Made by a program: the position numbers and the translations under genes | Shown: positions 1-7,497 of the stretch, piece by piece | Numbering within the stretch: position 1 is the stretch's first letter | Layout of the letters: every line of letters begins with the position of its first letter | The notes under the pieces: model-generated | The model's input: only the letters and a program-made list of their open reading frames with translations | Database searches by the model: none | Told to the model about the DNA's origin: nothing | From: Collinsella sp. | GTDB taxonomy: Bacteria > Actinomycetota > Coriobacteriia > Coriobacteriales > Coriobacteriaceae | Length of the DNA stretch: 29,131 nt | NCBI GenBank assembly: GCA_019414515.1 | Contig: DXLX01000022.1 | Location: 1-29,131 of the forward strand | Direction of reading: 5' to 3'

Positions 1-81
1 GGGAGGCGCCGCGCGCTCGGGCGGCGCGCCAGGGAGATAGTGGACGAGATAGTCGAGAGGCGCGGTCTCAAGAAGGAGTAA
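1..81 (+). CDS. C-terminal fragment of an unidentified protein
   Basis: Reading frame 1 is open from the left edge and ends at TAA 79-81, giving 26 residues rich in Arg and Glu that end in RRGLKKE. Only the tail is present, so no family can be assigned. The amphipathic, charged helix-like tail is compatible with many proteins. It is kept as probable because the frame is open to the edge and ends cleanly before a non-coding stretch, but a fragment this short could be open by chance in such GC-rich DNA. Confidence 0.4.
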   Translation, partial: GRRRALGRRAREIVDEIVERRGLKKE

Positions 82-311
82 TATCGGGACTTGCAGCGAC
101 GGACCTCAGGACGCTCTTACACCACGTCTGCGCGCGCCACCGGGGTTGCGGCGAAAAGGGCTTGTTTTGATTGTTTGGAGCAGGCGCGAGGCACGGAAAC
201 GATGTCTGGAGCGGCGGAGCGGCTTGGAATTCATCCGTAGAGGTCTTCATCGGCTGCGTCAGGAGTGTCTCCAGGTGCCGGCACATAAGGAACGTCCCTA
301 ACTGCCGCAGA

Positions 312-335
312 GGGCGTCGGCCACGGCCGACGCCC
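312..335. terminator. Perfect 11-bp hairpin between convergent genes
   Basis: The arms GGGCGTCGGCC (312-322) and GGCCGACGCCC (325-335) are perfectly complementary. The hairpin lies just past the stop of the minus-strand acyltransferase and after the plus-strand fragment that ends at 81. No T-run follows on either strand, so it is a structural terminator or 3'-end stabiliser at best. I see nothing else in 82-365. Confidence 0.5.
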
Positions 336-365
336 CCTGCGGGTGTGAGCGGATTTGACTGCGCG

Positions 366-2582
366 TTACTTGTCGCCGCCGAGCTTGTGTGGCTTGTAGG
401 CGAGGGCATTGACGAGTGCATCGGCGGCGGACTTGACGGCTGCCGGCTGCGGATCGTTGACGTGGTCCTCGGGGTGCACGGGCAGGTCCTTCTTGACCGC
501 ATCGTGGATGAGATTGAGGTACTCGGCCACGCCGGTGGCCGACAGGTGCGTGCCGTCGCCGTCAAACAGGTCGTTGCGGTTGGCGCTGTACCCGTACCAG
601 TCGATAACGCGTACATTCTTGTAGCGCGTTGCGGCGTTGGCGATGGCCTGGTTCGTGGACCCGACCCACGGCTGCGGGCTACGCGTGTTTACAAACACGA
701 CAATGCGCTGCTCGCCGGCGTCGGCCATGATCGCGTCGACCTGGGCGTCCGTTACCAAACCGTTGGTGCCCAGGGCAAAGACCACGATCTTGCCGGCAAG
801 GTTCTGCTGGATATAGCCCTCAAATGTCGCGCGGCCCGCATCAAACTGGCGGCCCTTTTCGGCATCGATATGGCTGTGCGGAAACACACCGTCAAAGGAA
901 TCAACGGCGCGTAGCGACACGGAGTCACCGATCATCAACAGGTCGTAGGAGCCATCGCGGAAGCCGTCGTTGTCCTTGTCGGTGTCATCGGCCGCCTGCT
1001 GGTCGGTGGGCGCGGTGTTTTTGGCTTCCTTGTTCAGAACTTCGGCGCCCTCGCCGCTCAGCGCGGACGTCTCGGGCACAAAGATCAGGCCGCCCAGTGC
1101 AACGACCAACACGACAGCGCAGGCTGCACAGACAGGGACGTGCGTGCGTGCCCAGTTGGCGGGCGTGGTGGTGCCATCGCGGAATTCGGTGACGGTGCGG
1201 CCGAAGGCGCCCTTTCTAAACGGCGTTTCGATAAAGCGATAGGAGCACTCGGCTACGGCGACCACCACAAGTACCTGCAAGATGTACTGCCACCAGGGCG
1301 TATCGTTGATGTTGGCGACCGGGTTCATGAGCAACAGCAGCGGATAGTGCCACAGGTAGATGCTGTACGAGCGCTTGCCAACCCACACGAGCGGCTCGGC
1401 GGACAGCGCGCGGGCAACCATTCCCTGGGGCTGCACGCAGGCCGCGATGACCATGAGCGTGAGGATGGAGCATAACAGCGTGCCGCCGCGATACTGGAAC
1501 GCGGTATAGCCGTTGGTGAGCGCGACCATGGCGGCAAGGCCAACCAGACCCACGACGCCCAACACATCGATGGATGCGGGCGAGGACCAAAAGCGCACGA
1601 GGGCGCTCGGCTGTGCCGGGGCGGTCTCGGCTGATTCGTCGGCCTTCTCGCCAGGCTTGCCCTCGGCGTTCTTGCCGTGCTTGGCGGCGCCAGCCAGGCG
1701 ATTGAGCCCCAAACGATGTGCGAGACGCACCGGCGCCAGGTCGCGATCAGGGATAAAGGCCATCCAGGCACCCAGCAGCAGCGAGAACACGCGGGTGTCG
1801 GTGCCGTAGTACACGCGGCTGGGGTCGGCGGCAGGGTTGTAAAGCACCATCATGGCGAGGGCAGATACCGCGGCAAGGCCCAGAACCACGCGGCGCGTGT
1901 TGGGCTTGCTCACATGCATGGATACCATGGCAAACAGCAGTGGCGGCCAAATCAGGTAGAACTGTTCCTCGATGGCAAGCGACCAAAAGTGCGTGAGCGG
2001 TGAGGGGTCGCCCAGAGCATTGAAGTACGAGACGTTTTGGGCAATCTGCCACCAGTTGTTGAAGAACAGCAGCGACGGCAGGATGTCGGGGCGCATCTTG
2101 GTGAGCATCACGTGGTTAAAGATGGTGCACAGCGCGCAGGTCACGAACACTACCGTTACCACGGCGGGGACCAGGCGACGGATGCGGCGAATCCAGAAGC
2201 TCTTAAGGTCGATGCGACCGGTCTTAGCGACTTCGTTGAGCAGCAAGCGCGTGATCAGATAGCCCGAAAGCACAAAGAAGATCGTGACGCCGAGCAGGCC
2301 GCCCTGAGCCCACGTGAGGTTGAGGTGATAGAGCACCACCGCGACGACGGCGAGCGTACGCAGACCGTCGAGCGCGGGAATGTAGCGGGACTTGGGGCGA
2401 GCGGTCGCCCGTTCTTTTGCAGCGCTGTTGGTGTGGGTGCCCTTATTGGCGGGCGCGCGATGGGAGCCTGCGGCGTGGCGCGACTCGCCGGTGCGGCGGT
2501 CGGCGCGCGGGCGTTCGTGCGGCGCCTGGTTATCGGGCGCGCGGCGCGGGCCGCGCGGGCTCGATTGTGGGAATTGTTCCAT
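366..2582 (-). CDS. OatA-like membrane O-acyltransferase (acyltransferase-3 plus SGNH domain)
   Basis: Predicted integral membrane enzyme that moves acetyl (or another acyl) groups to extracellular glycans, as OatA does on peptidoglycan MurNAc. Of its 738 residues, 1-66 are a basic, probably disordered cytoplasmic tail. Residues 67-455 are the acyltransferase-3 membrane domain, with LDGLRTLAVV (71-80), YHL (85-87), SGYLIT (106-111) and FWSLAIEEQFYLIWP (199-213). A charged insert at about 300-325 interrupts it. A single membrane segment follows at 483-502. The SGNH esterase domain starts near 546, with GDS (552-554, Ser554 nucleophile), GTN (605-607) and DGTH (676-679, Asp/His of the triad). 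The full set of SGNH residues argues for an active OatA-type transferase. The start at 2582 is the first ATG of the frame. A TACAAT -10-like hexamer lies upstream on the minus strand (2622-2627), but I found no good -35. The acceptor (peptidoglycan, teichoic acid or exopolysaccharide) cannot be told from sequence. Confidence 0.9.
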   Translation of the reverse strand: MEQFPQSSPRGPRRAPDNQAPHERPRADRRTGESRHAAGSHRAPANKGTHTNSAAKERATARPKSRYIPALDGLRTLAVVAVVLYHLNLTWAQGGLLGVTIFFVLSGYLITRLLLNEVAKTGRIDLKSFWIRRIRRLVPAVVTVVFVTCALCTIFNHVMLTKMRPDILPSLLFFNNWWQIAQNVSYFNALGDPSPLTHFWSLAIEEQFYLIWPPLLFAMVSMHVSKPNTRRVVLGLAAVSALAMMVLYNPAADPSRVYYGTDTRVFSLLLGAWMAFIPDRDLAPVRLAHRLGLNRLAGAAKHGKNAEGKPGEKADESAETAPAQPSALVRFWSSPASIDVLGVVGLVGLAAMVALTNGYTAFQYRGGTLLCSILTLMVIAACVQPQGMVARALSAEPLVWVGKRSYSIYLWHYPLLLLMNPVANINDTPWWQYILQVLVVVAVAECSYRFIETPFRKGAFGRTVTEFRDGTTTPANWARTHVPVCAACAVVLVVALGGLIFVPETSALSGEGAEVLNKEAKNTAPTDQQAADDTDKDNDGFRDGSYDLLMIGDSVSLRAVDSFDGVFPHSHIDAEKGRQFDAGRATFEGYIQQNLAGKIVVFALGTNGLVTDAQVDAIMADAGEQRIVVFVNTRSPQPWVGSTNQAIANAATRYKNVRVIDWYGYSANRNDLFDGDGTHLSATGVAEYLNLIHDAVKKDLPVHPEDHVNDPQPAAVKSAADALVNALAYKPHKLGGDK

Positions 2583-2675
2583 AAAACATCATCCAATGAC
2601 GAGAATAATCAGCACATATTCATTGTAGCTGCCTGCTCCTGTGAATGCTTGCTGCTGGCGCAACCTCAAGGGCGC

Positions 2676-2705
2676 GTTCACATCAAAGTGAACTAAAGTT
2701 ATAGA
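2676..2705 (+). promoter_or_regulatory. Promoter with overlapping palindrome upstream of the ribokinase operon
   Basis: The -35 TTCACA (2677-2682) and the -10 TATAGA (2700-2705) are separated by exactly 17 bp. The palindrome GTTCAC-N6-GTGAAC (2676-2693) overlaps the -35 and spacer, where a repressor would block RNA polymerase. The hexamers match consensus at 5/6 and 4/6. Which regulator binds is unknown. Confidence 0.55.
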
Positions 2706-2768
2706 GGTGCGAAGGCGCGCAATCGACGGTCGACGGTGGGTGCAAGGCCCGCAGACGAGGAGGTTTCC

Positions 2769-3764
2769 ATGGCAGACAACGGCATTGTTGCGGTGTTCGG
2801 CAGCATGAACATGGACCTTTCGGTGGCGTGCGAGCGCATGCCGCGCGCGGGCGAGACCGTCGGCGGCAGCGGTTTTATCACCAACGCCGGTGGTAAGGGT
2901 GCCAACCAGGTCGTGGCAGCTGCGCGCATGGGCGCGCGCACGTGCATGATCGGCGCGGTCGGGCGCGATGCGTTTGGCGATGTGCTCGTGGCGGGGCTTC
3001 AGGATGCCGGCGTGGGCGTTGAGTTCGTGGCACGTCGCGATGACGTGGAGACCGGTACCGCGACTATCATTCGCTGCGAGAGCGACAACCGCATCGTGCT
3101 GTCGCCGGGCGCCAACCACGCGCTTGCGGGCGAGGATGTGGCCTGCGCCCTGCGTTGTCTGGTGGCCGATGAGCTCGACGGCGACGCCAGCGATATTGCC
3201 CCGGCTGCCGGAAGCGTCTTTATCGCCCAGGGCGAATGTGACCTTGCAGCGACGGCCGAGGCACTTGTTTGCGCTCACGAGCTGGGGTTCTATGCGGTTT
3301 TTAATCCAGCGCCTGCCTGTGAGTTGCCTGCGGAGGCCTGGCCTGCGGTCGACCTGGTCTGTCCCAACGAGACCGAATGCCAGGTGCTGACGGGCATCTT
3401 GCCCGCGGATGATGCGAGCTGCATCGCGGCGCTCAATGCCCTGCTCGCCAAGGGTGCCGGAGCTGCGGTCATCACGTTGGGCGGCGCCGGCTCGGTTACG
3501 CTCGGCGATGGTGGTGAGCTGCTGCGCATGCCGGCGCTTTCGAGCACGGTAGTCGATACCACGGCCGCGGGCGATACGTTTATCGGTGCGTTGGCAGCAG
3601 CTCGCCTAGAGGGCTTGCCGCTCTTTGAGTGCATGGCCACGGGTGCTCGCGCCTCGGCAGTGACGGTGTCGCGCCTGGGCGCTCAGCAGTCGATTCCCAC
3701 GCGAGCCGAAGTTGAGCGCGTGTTTGATTTAGACGATTTAGTACAAGACGGAGAAGCGGAGTAG
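2769..3764 (+). CDS. rbsK: Ribokinase (PfkB family)
   Basis: Phosphorylates ribose (or a closely related pentose) at the 5-OH with ATP, in the cytoplasm. The 331-residue protein carries the ribokinase signatures in order: GSMNMDL (11-17), the sugar-binding GGKGANQ (41-47), NPAPA (179-183), PNETE (199-203), and the ATP/anion-hole motif DTTAAGDTF (263-271) with catalytic Asp269. Near the C-terminus, SRLGAQQSIP (301-310) matches the usual GAQ-SIP ending. The start at 2769 was chosen because GAGGAGG (2757-2763) lies 5 nt upstream; an upstream in-frame start at 2736 lacks such a site. The stop is followed after 4 nt by a nucleoside hydrolase gene, so the pair probably releases ribose from ribonucleosides and captures it as ribose-5-phosphate. 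Other PfkB substrates are possible, but the motifs favour ribose. Confidence 0.85.
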   Translation: MADNGIVAVFGSMNMDLSVACERMPRAGETVGGSGFITNAGGKGANQVVAAARMGARTCMIGAVGRDAFGDVLVAGLQDAGVGVEFVARRDDVETGTATIIRCESDNRIVLSPGANHALAGEDVACALRCLVADELDGDASDIAPAAGSVFIAQGECDLAATAEALVCAHELGFYAVFNPAPACELPAEAWPAVDLVCPNETECQVLTGILPADDASCIAALNALLAKGAGAAVITLGGAGSVTLGDGGELLRMPALSSTVVDTTAAGDTFIGALAAARLEGLPLFECMATGARASAVTVSRLGAQQSIPTRAEVERVFDLDDLVQDGEAE

Positions 3765-3768
3765 AACA

Positions 3769-4743
3769 ATGGCAACCAAGAAGCTGATCCTTGATCTGGA
3801 TATGGGCGTAGACGATGCGATGGCGCTTGCCTATGCCATCGCGAGCCCCGAGGTGGAGCTCGCCGGCATCACCACGTGCTTTGGCAACGTGCGCGTCGAC
3901 CAGTCGGCGCATAACTGCCTGGCGGTGCTCGACCTGTTGGGCCGTCCCGAGGTGCCGGTGTACCTGGGTGCCGACCGTCCTCTGCAGGCGACTGAGCCTT
4001 ATACGCCGCCGGCGTCCACCGCGCTCATTCACGGTAAGAACGGCATCGGCGGCGCGAGCGTGCCCGCGTCGCCCTACGAGCCGGTGGGGGCGACATCGGC
4101 TGATGGCAACGCTGCGGTCGATTATCTGATCGATGCCGCGCGCACCTATGGTCCCGATCTGGTCTACGTAGCGACCGGCCCGCTCTCCAACCTGGCGCTT
4201 GCCCTGGAGCGCGATGCGGCGGCGGTGATGTCTATCGGCCGCGTGGTGGTAATGGGCGGTGCCCTGACCGTGCCCGGTAACGTGAGTGCGGGTGCCGAGG
4301 CCAACATGGCAAGCGATCCCGAGGCGGCCGATGCCGTGCTGCGCTCGGGCCGCAAGCTCACCATGGTGGGCCTGGACGTGACGCATCGCGTGGTGCTCAC
4401 GCGCCGCGACATTGCCGGTTGGACGGGCTCGGGCACCATGGCGGGCTGCGCATTTGCGAGTATGGTCGAGCACTACATTGGCTCGTACGAGATGAACGCC
4501 CCTTACCTGGGCGGCTGCGCGCTGCACGATCCGCTTGCCGTTGCCGTGGCGATTGATCCCACGCTCGTGGGCGCACTTGGTTGCAACTTGCGCGTCGACC
4601 TGCTCGGCGAGTATCGCGGCCGCACTATCTGCGACGAGCATCGCCTGTCCGACCCCGACAAGAGCGCGCTTGTGGCACTCACCGTGGACGCCCCGCGCTT
4701 TCTGTCCGAGTTCAAGGCGCGCATGGCCCGCATCCTAGGCTAG
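3769..4743 (+). CDS. Ribonucleoside hydrolase (inosine-uridine preferring family)
   Basis: Cleaves the N-glycosidic bond of ribonucleosides to give free base and ribose. The N-terminal calcium-binding motif DLDMGVDDA, corresponding to DxDxGxDD, is at residues 9-17. Other family landmarks are ATGPLSNLALAL, VVMGGAL followed by an AEANMASDP block, and the C-terminal HDPLAVA segment that carries the catalytic His/Asp pair. The 324-residue length is normal for the family. The ribosome-binding GGAG overlaps the end and stop of the preceding ribokinase gene, and only 4 nt separate the two frames, so translation is probably coupled. The combination implies nucleoside scavenging. Base specificity (pyrimidine, purine or broad) cannot be assigned by eye. 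Confidence 0.88.
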   Translation: MATKKLILDLDMGVDDAMALAYAIASPEVELAGITTCFGNVRVDQSAHNCLAVLDLLGRPEVPVYLGADRPLQATEPYTPPASTALIHGKNGIGGASVPASPYEPVGATSADGNAAVDYLIDAARTYGPDLVYVATGPLSNLALALERDAAAVMSIGRVVVMGGALTVPGNVSAGAEANMASDPEAADAVLRSGRKLTMVGLDVTHRVVLTRRDIAGWTGSGTMAGCAFASMVEHYIGSYEMNAPYLGGCALHDPLAVAVAIDPTLVGALGCNLRVDLLGEYRGRTICDEHRLSDPDKSALVALTVDAPRFLSEFKARMARILG

Positions 4744-4840
4744 GCTCGGGATCGAAGCACGCCCATCTGCTCGATGTGGCCGCTGGCGGGCCGACATCTA
4801 CCGTTCGCCAGCCCGATGGTCCCCGGGGCGGGGAGAGCGC

Positions 4841-4846
4841 TATAAT
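4841..4846 (+). promoter_or_regulatory. -10 element of the licT1 operon
   Basis: A perfect TATAAT lies 15 bp upstream of the antiterminator target, so the transcript would begin just before the RAT, as in bgl/lic operons. No convincing -35 hexamer is present at 16-18 bp. Confidence 0.5.
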
Positions 4847-4860
4847 GCATTCTGCATCTT

Positions 4861-4889
4861 GGATTGTTACTCCTGTGTGGAGGCATGCC
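4861..4889 (+). promoter_or_regulatory. Ribonucleic antiterminator (RAT) for a BglG/LicT protein
   Basis: The 29-nt element begins GGATTGTTACT and ends AGGCATGCC, closely following the bgl/lic RAT layout (GGATTGTTACT, apical stem, AGGCAnnnCC). The apical stem is CTCC/GGAG around TGTGT. When bound by dimeric LicT it should favour read-through into licT1, the PTS gene and GH1. It lies in the leader of the antiterminator gene itself, implying autoregulation. Confidence 0.8.
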
Positions 4890-4906
4890 CAAGAGCAATA
4901 CAACAC

Positions 4907-4929
4907 GGATTGTTACGTAAGGCATGACC
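4907..4929 (+). promoter_or_regulatory. Second, shortened RAT-like element overlapping the terminator
   Basis: It repeats the two conserved halves of the first RAT (GGATTGTTAC at 4907-4916 and AGGCATG at 4920-4926) but with only 3 nt between them, so the apical stem-loop is missing. Its 3' half forms the 5' arm of the terminator at 4919-4963. It may be a degenerate copy, or the part that makes RAT folding and terminator folding exclusive. Confidence 0.5.
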
Positions 4930-4963
4930 GCAATAGCACTGCTATTGGCTATCATGCCTTTTT
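4919..4963 (+). terminator. Leader terminator of the licT1 operon
   Basis: An outer stem AAGGCATGA (4919-4927) / TCATGCCTT (4952-4960) and an inner stem CAATAGCA (4931-4938) / TGCTATTG (4940-4947) are both perfect. The T-run continues to 4963. It lies between the RAT and the licT1 ribosome-binding site, the expected place for a LicT-controlled attenuator. Confidence 0.85.
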
Positions 4964-4992
4964 CTGTGAGTGTTCTTGAAAGGAGGTTCACC

Positions 4993-5832
4993 ATGCTTGC
5001 AATTAAAAAGCTTAACAACAACGCGGTTCTTTGCCGTGACGGACAGGGGCGAGATGTCATCGCCATGGGCAGGGGCGTCGGTTTCGGCGGAGATTTTCCT
5101 CGAGAGCTCCCTCTTTCTAAAATCGAGCATACGTTTTACGACATTGATCCTAAAGGACAAGATGTCATGAGGGATCTTCCCTCGGATATCGTGATGTTTG
5201 CGGCGAAAGTTATGGACATCGTTGCCAACGAACTGCCCTACGACCTCTCGACCAATGCGACGCTGTTCATGGCTGATCACCTGTCGTTTGCCGTTGCGCG
5301 AGCCCAAAAGGGGGTCCGCATCGCGATGCCTCTTGCCTATGAAGTGCGGGAGACGTATCCGAAGGAATACAAGGCTGCCCAGTTTATCGTCATGCGACTC
5401 GAGAAGGAGCTCGGAGAGCGGCTTCCCAAGGATGAGATTGCCAGTATTGCGATGAATCTCGTGAACGCACGGGTTGTTGAAGCCGTCAAAGCCACGGCCG
5501 AGCCCGCAAAGCAGTTCGACGATATGCTCGAGGACGTTATCGAGATTCTCGAAAGCGATTTCCGCATTATTGTCGACCGCGATTCCTTTGATTTCACCCG
5601 CTTCGCCACGCATCTGCGGTACCTGTTCAAGCGCATTCAAGCCGGCGAGTCGCTGAACAGCGCCAACATGCAGATGTACAAGAACTTTCGTGAGGAGTTT
5701 CCGCAGTTGGCAGAGTGCGTGAAGCATATCGGTTCCTATTGTCGTGAAACGTGGGACGCCACGCTCTCCGAGGAGGAGGAACTCTATCTGATGATCCATC
5801 TCAACCGGATCATCTCCAAAAAAGGATTGTAA
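4993..5832 (+). CDS. licT: BglG/LicT-family transcriptional antiterminator
   Basis: RNA-binding antiterminator of 279 residues. The N-terminal CAT domain (1-55) has the RNA-contact motif KKLNNNAVL. PRD1 (about 65-170) and PRD2 (about 175-279) follow. Conserved phospho-histidines are visible at His96 (ADHLSFA), His207 (FATHLRY) and His269 (MIHLNRI); the last two fall at the same numbers as in B. subtilis LicT. The second PRD1 histidine (LicT His159) is Asn155 in IAMNLVNA. By family knowledge, PTS-EII phosphorylation of PRD1 inactivates the protein and HPr phosphorylation of PRD2 activates it. AAGGAGG (4980-4986) sits 6 nt before the chosen ATG. An earlier in-frame ATG at 4924 lies inside the terminator and is unlikely. 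The PTS gene follows after 70 nt. Confidence 0.92.
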   Translation: MLAIKKLNNNAVLCRDGQGRDVIAMGRGVGFGGDFPRELPLSKIEHTFYDIDPKGQDVMRDLPSDIVMFAAKVMDIVANELPYDLSTNATLFMADHLSFAVARAQKGVRIAMPLAYEVRETYPKEYKAAQFIVMRLEKELGERLPKDEIASIAMNLVNARVVEAVKATAEPAKQFDDMLEDVIEILESDFRIIVDRDSFDFTRFATHLRYLFKRIQAGESLNSANMQMYKNFREEFPQLAECVKHIGSYCRETWDATLSEEEELYLMIHLNRIISKKGL

Positions 5833-5902
5833 CCCGTAGCCATTCGGGGCATGACCTTTGCCGATTCGAACAGTAAGCCAAGATTGTGCAAAGGAGCCAA
5901 TG

Positions 5903-7351
5903 ATGGCAAATTACAAAAAGGTGGCAGAGCAGATTCTCTCCACTGTGGGCGGGGCGGAAAACGTGGCTTCGGTTACGCATTGCATGACGCGCCTGCGCTT
6001 CAACCTCAAGGATGAAAGCCTCTCGAATGATGAGAAGCTTGAGGACATCTCGTCTATCATCAGCGTCGTGCACGCCGGAGGGCAGGTGCAGCTGGTGGTC
6101 GGGCCCACGGTCGACAAGGTCTACGACGAGGTTTGTAAGCAGGGCGGATTCGAGGTCACGGTATCGATTGACGAGGAACTCGATGGCCCTCAGCTTAGCT
6201 GGAAGGAGCGCTTGGCGCCCAAGCACCTCTTCAATCAGCTGCTCGATGCCGTGAGCGGCGCTATCACCCCGATCCTTCCGATCTTTTGTGTCGCCGGTAT
6301 CTTCAAGATGCTCGTTATTCTGTTTGGGCCCGAAGGCGCCGGTTTTATGTCCGAAACGAGCGACCTGTATCGGATCCTTTCCCTGGTGGGCGATGCGGCG
6401 TATTACTACTTCCCGGTGTTTGCCGCCTATAGCTCGGCTAAGAAGTTCAAAACGAGTCCTGTGCTGGCACTGCTCATCGCTGTTGTGATGATTTATCCCG
6501 ACATGCTCGCTATTGTTGAGGACGGAAAGCCTTTCAGCGTCTTCGGCATCCCCATGCAGCTCGTCAACTACACCCAGGCTGTTCTTCCGGTCATCTTGAT
6601 CACCTGGGCCCAGTCCTATGTTGAGCGCTTCTTTAAGAAGATCTCGCCTGATATGTTGCGCATTCTGATCGTACCCGTGGGTACGGTGCTCGTGATGTTG
6701 CCGGTCGCGCTGTGCCTCTGCGGCCCTGCCGTCCAATTTGTCATGGGCCTTGTGGCCGATTTCATCATTTGGCTCGCCTCTGTTGCCGGTCCCGCTGCGA
6801 CCGCGGTTATCGGCGCATTCTGGAATCTGATCATCGCCACCGGCATGCACGTGCCGATCTATACCGCCATATTGCCCGCCGCGCTCCAGAACGGTTACGA
6901 CGCCATCTTATACCCCGGCACCGCGGTTGTAGCCTACACCACGCTTGCCATCGCGCTCGCCTATGGCCTGCGCGCTAAGGACAAGGAGAGTCGAGCCACG
7001 GGCTGGAACTTGTTCATCACCTATGCCTTCGGTCGCGTGAGTGAGCCCATCATCTACGGCATCCTGTTTCGCGACAAGAAGGCTCTTGCCTGGAACATGA
7101 TTGGTGGTGCTGTCGGTGGTCTGCTGGTAAGCCTTCTTCATGCCAACGTCTATATCTTCACTGGCGTTGGTTTCCCATGGATGAACGTGCTCATGTTTGC
7201 TCAGGATATCATCCCTGGCACCATTGGGTGTCTTGCTGGCGGTGCCGTGACGTTTGCGTTGGCGATGATTTTTGGATTTGAAGGACAGGAGAAGATGCCG
7301 TTGAAGTCCAAGAGCGGCGATTCTGAGGCCGTTGAATCCGTCGAGGCATAA
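5903..7351 (+). CDS. PTS beta-glucoside transporter, EIIBC
   Basis: Membrane permease and phosphotransferase of the glucose/beta-glucoside superfamily, importing beta-glucosides as 6-phosphates. The 482-residue protein has an N-terminal EIIB domain (about 1-85) with phospho-cysteine Cys27 in VTHCMTRLRF. The EIIC domain (about 105-465) has many hydrophobic segments, a GMHVP motif and a GRVSEPIIYG motif equivalent to the GITEP substrate loop. The C-terminus ends in a short charged tail after FGFEGQEK, with no EIIA domain, unlike three-domain BglF/BglP proteins. A separate EIIA must phosphorylate it. I chose the second of two adjacent ATGs, because AAGGAG (5891-5896) is then 6 nt away. The gene lies between licT1 and a GH1 gene, which supports beta-glucoside substrates and LicT control. 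Confidence 0.9.
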   Translation: MANYKKVAEQILSTVGGAENVASVTHCMTRLRFNLKDESLSNDEKLEDISSIISVVHAGGQVQLVVGPTVDKVYDEVCKQGGFEVTVSIDEELDGPQLSWKERLAPKHLFNQLLDAVSGAITPILPIFCVAGIFKMLVILFGPEGAGFMSETSDLYRILSLVGDAAYYYFPVFAAYSSAKKFKTSPVLALLIAVVMIYPDMLAIVEDGKPFSVFGIPMQLVNYTQAVLPVILITWAQSYVERFFKKISPDMLRILIVPVGTVLVMLPVALCLCGPAVQFVMGLVADFIIWLASVAGPAATAVIGAFWNLIIATGMHVPIYTAILPAALQNGYDAILYPGTAVVAYTTLAIALAYGLRAKDKESRATGWNLFITYAFGRVSEPIIYGILFRDKKALAWNMIGGAVGGLLVSLLHANVYIFTGVGFPWMNVLMFAQDIIPGTIGCLAGGAVTFALAMIFGFEGQEKMPLKSKSGDSEAVESVEA

Positions 7352-7379
7352 GAGGATACTACACAAATATGCTCCCCAG

Positions 7380-7432
7380 CCGTTGCGCGGTCCGACCCCT
7401 TGGCCGCGCAACGGTACTGTGCTGTTGCGCGG
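7380..7432 (+). other. Three-armed hairpin element between the PTS and GH1 genes
   Basis: CCGTTGCGCGG (7380-7390) and CCGCGCAACGG (7404-7414) form a perfect 11-bp stem with a 13-nt loop. A third copy of the first arm, GTTGCGCGG (7424-7432), can also pair with the middle arm over 9 bp. Two exclusive hairpins are therefore possible between cistrons. There is no T-run. It may process or stabilise the mRNA, or tune GH1 expression relative to the transporter. Confidence 0.55.
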
Positions 7433-7497
7433 CACTTGCCGAGTCCGTTGCGTTCGACAGTGTGGGCCGGGAATTTGATAGAAAGGACGACACCATA

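Noticed and set aside
3580..4641. 353-residue minus-strand open frame opposite the nucleoside hydrolase
   Set aside because: Rich in Arg, His and Ala as expected of an antisense shadow; the plus strand has the DxDxGxDD hydrolase motif.
4782..4812. GCTGGCG/CGCCAGC hairpin after the nucleoside hydrolase as a terminator
   Set aside because: 7-bp stem, 17-nt loop and no T-run; too weak to call with confidence.
4924..4992. In-frame N-terminal extension of licT1 that looks like a hydrophobic signal peptide
   Set aside because: It is the terminator hairpin read as codons; the CAT domain needs the NNN motif close to the N-terminus, and the strong ribosome-binding site serves 4993.
7369..7497. N-terminal extension of GH1 copy a
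   Set aside because: Open by chance over the three-armed hairpin; GH1 homology and the ribosome-binding site point to 7498.
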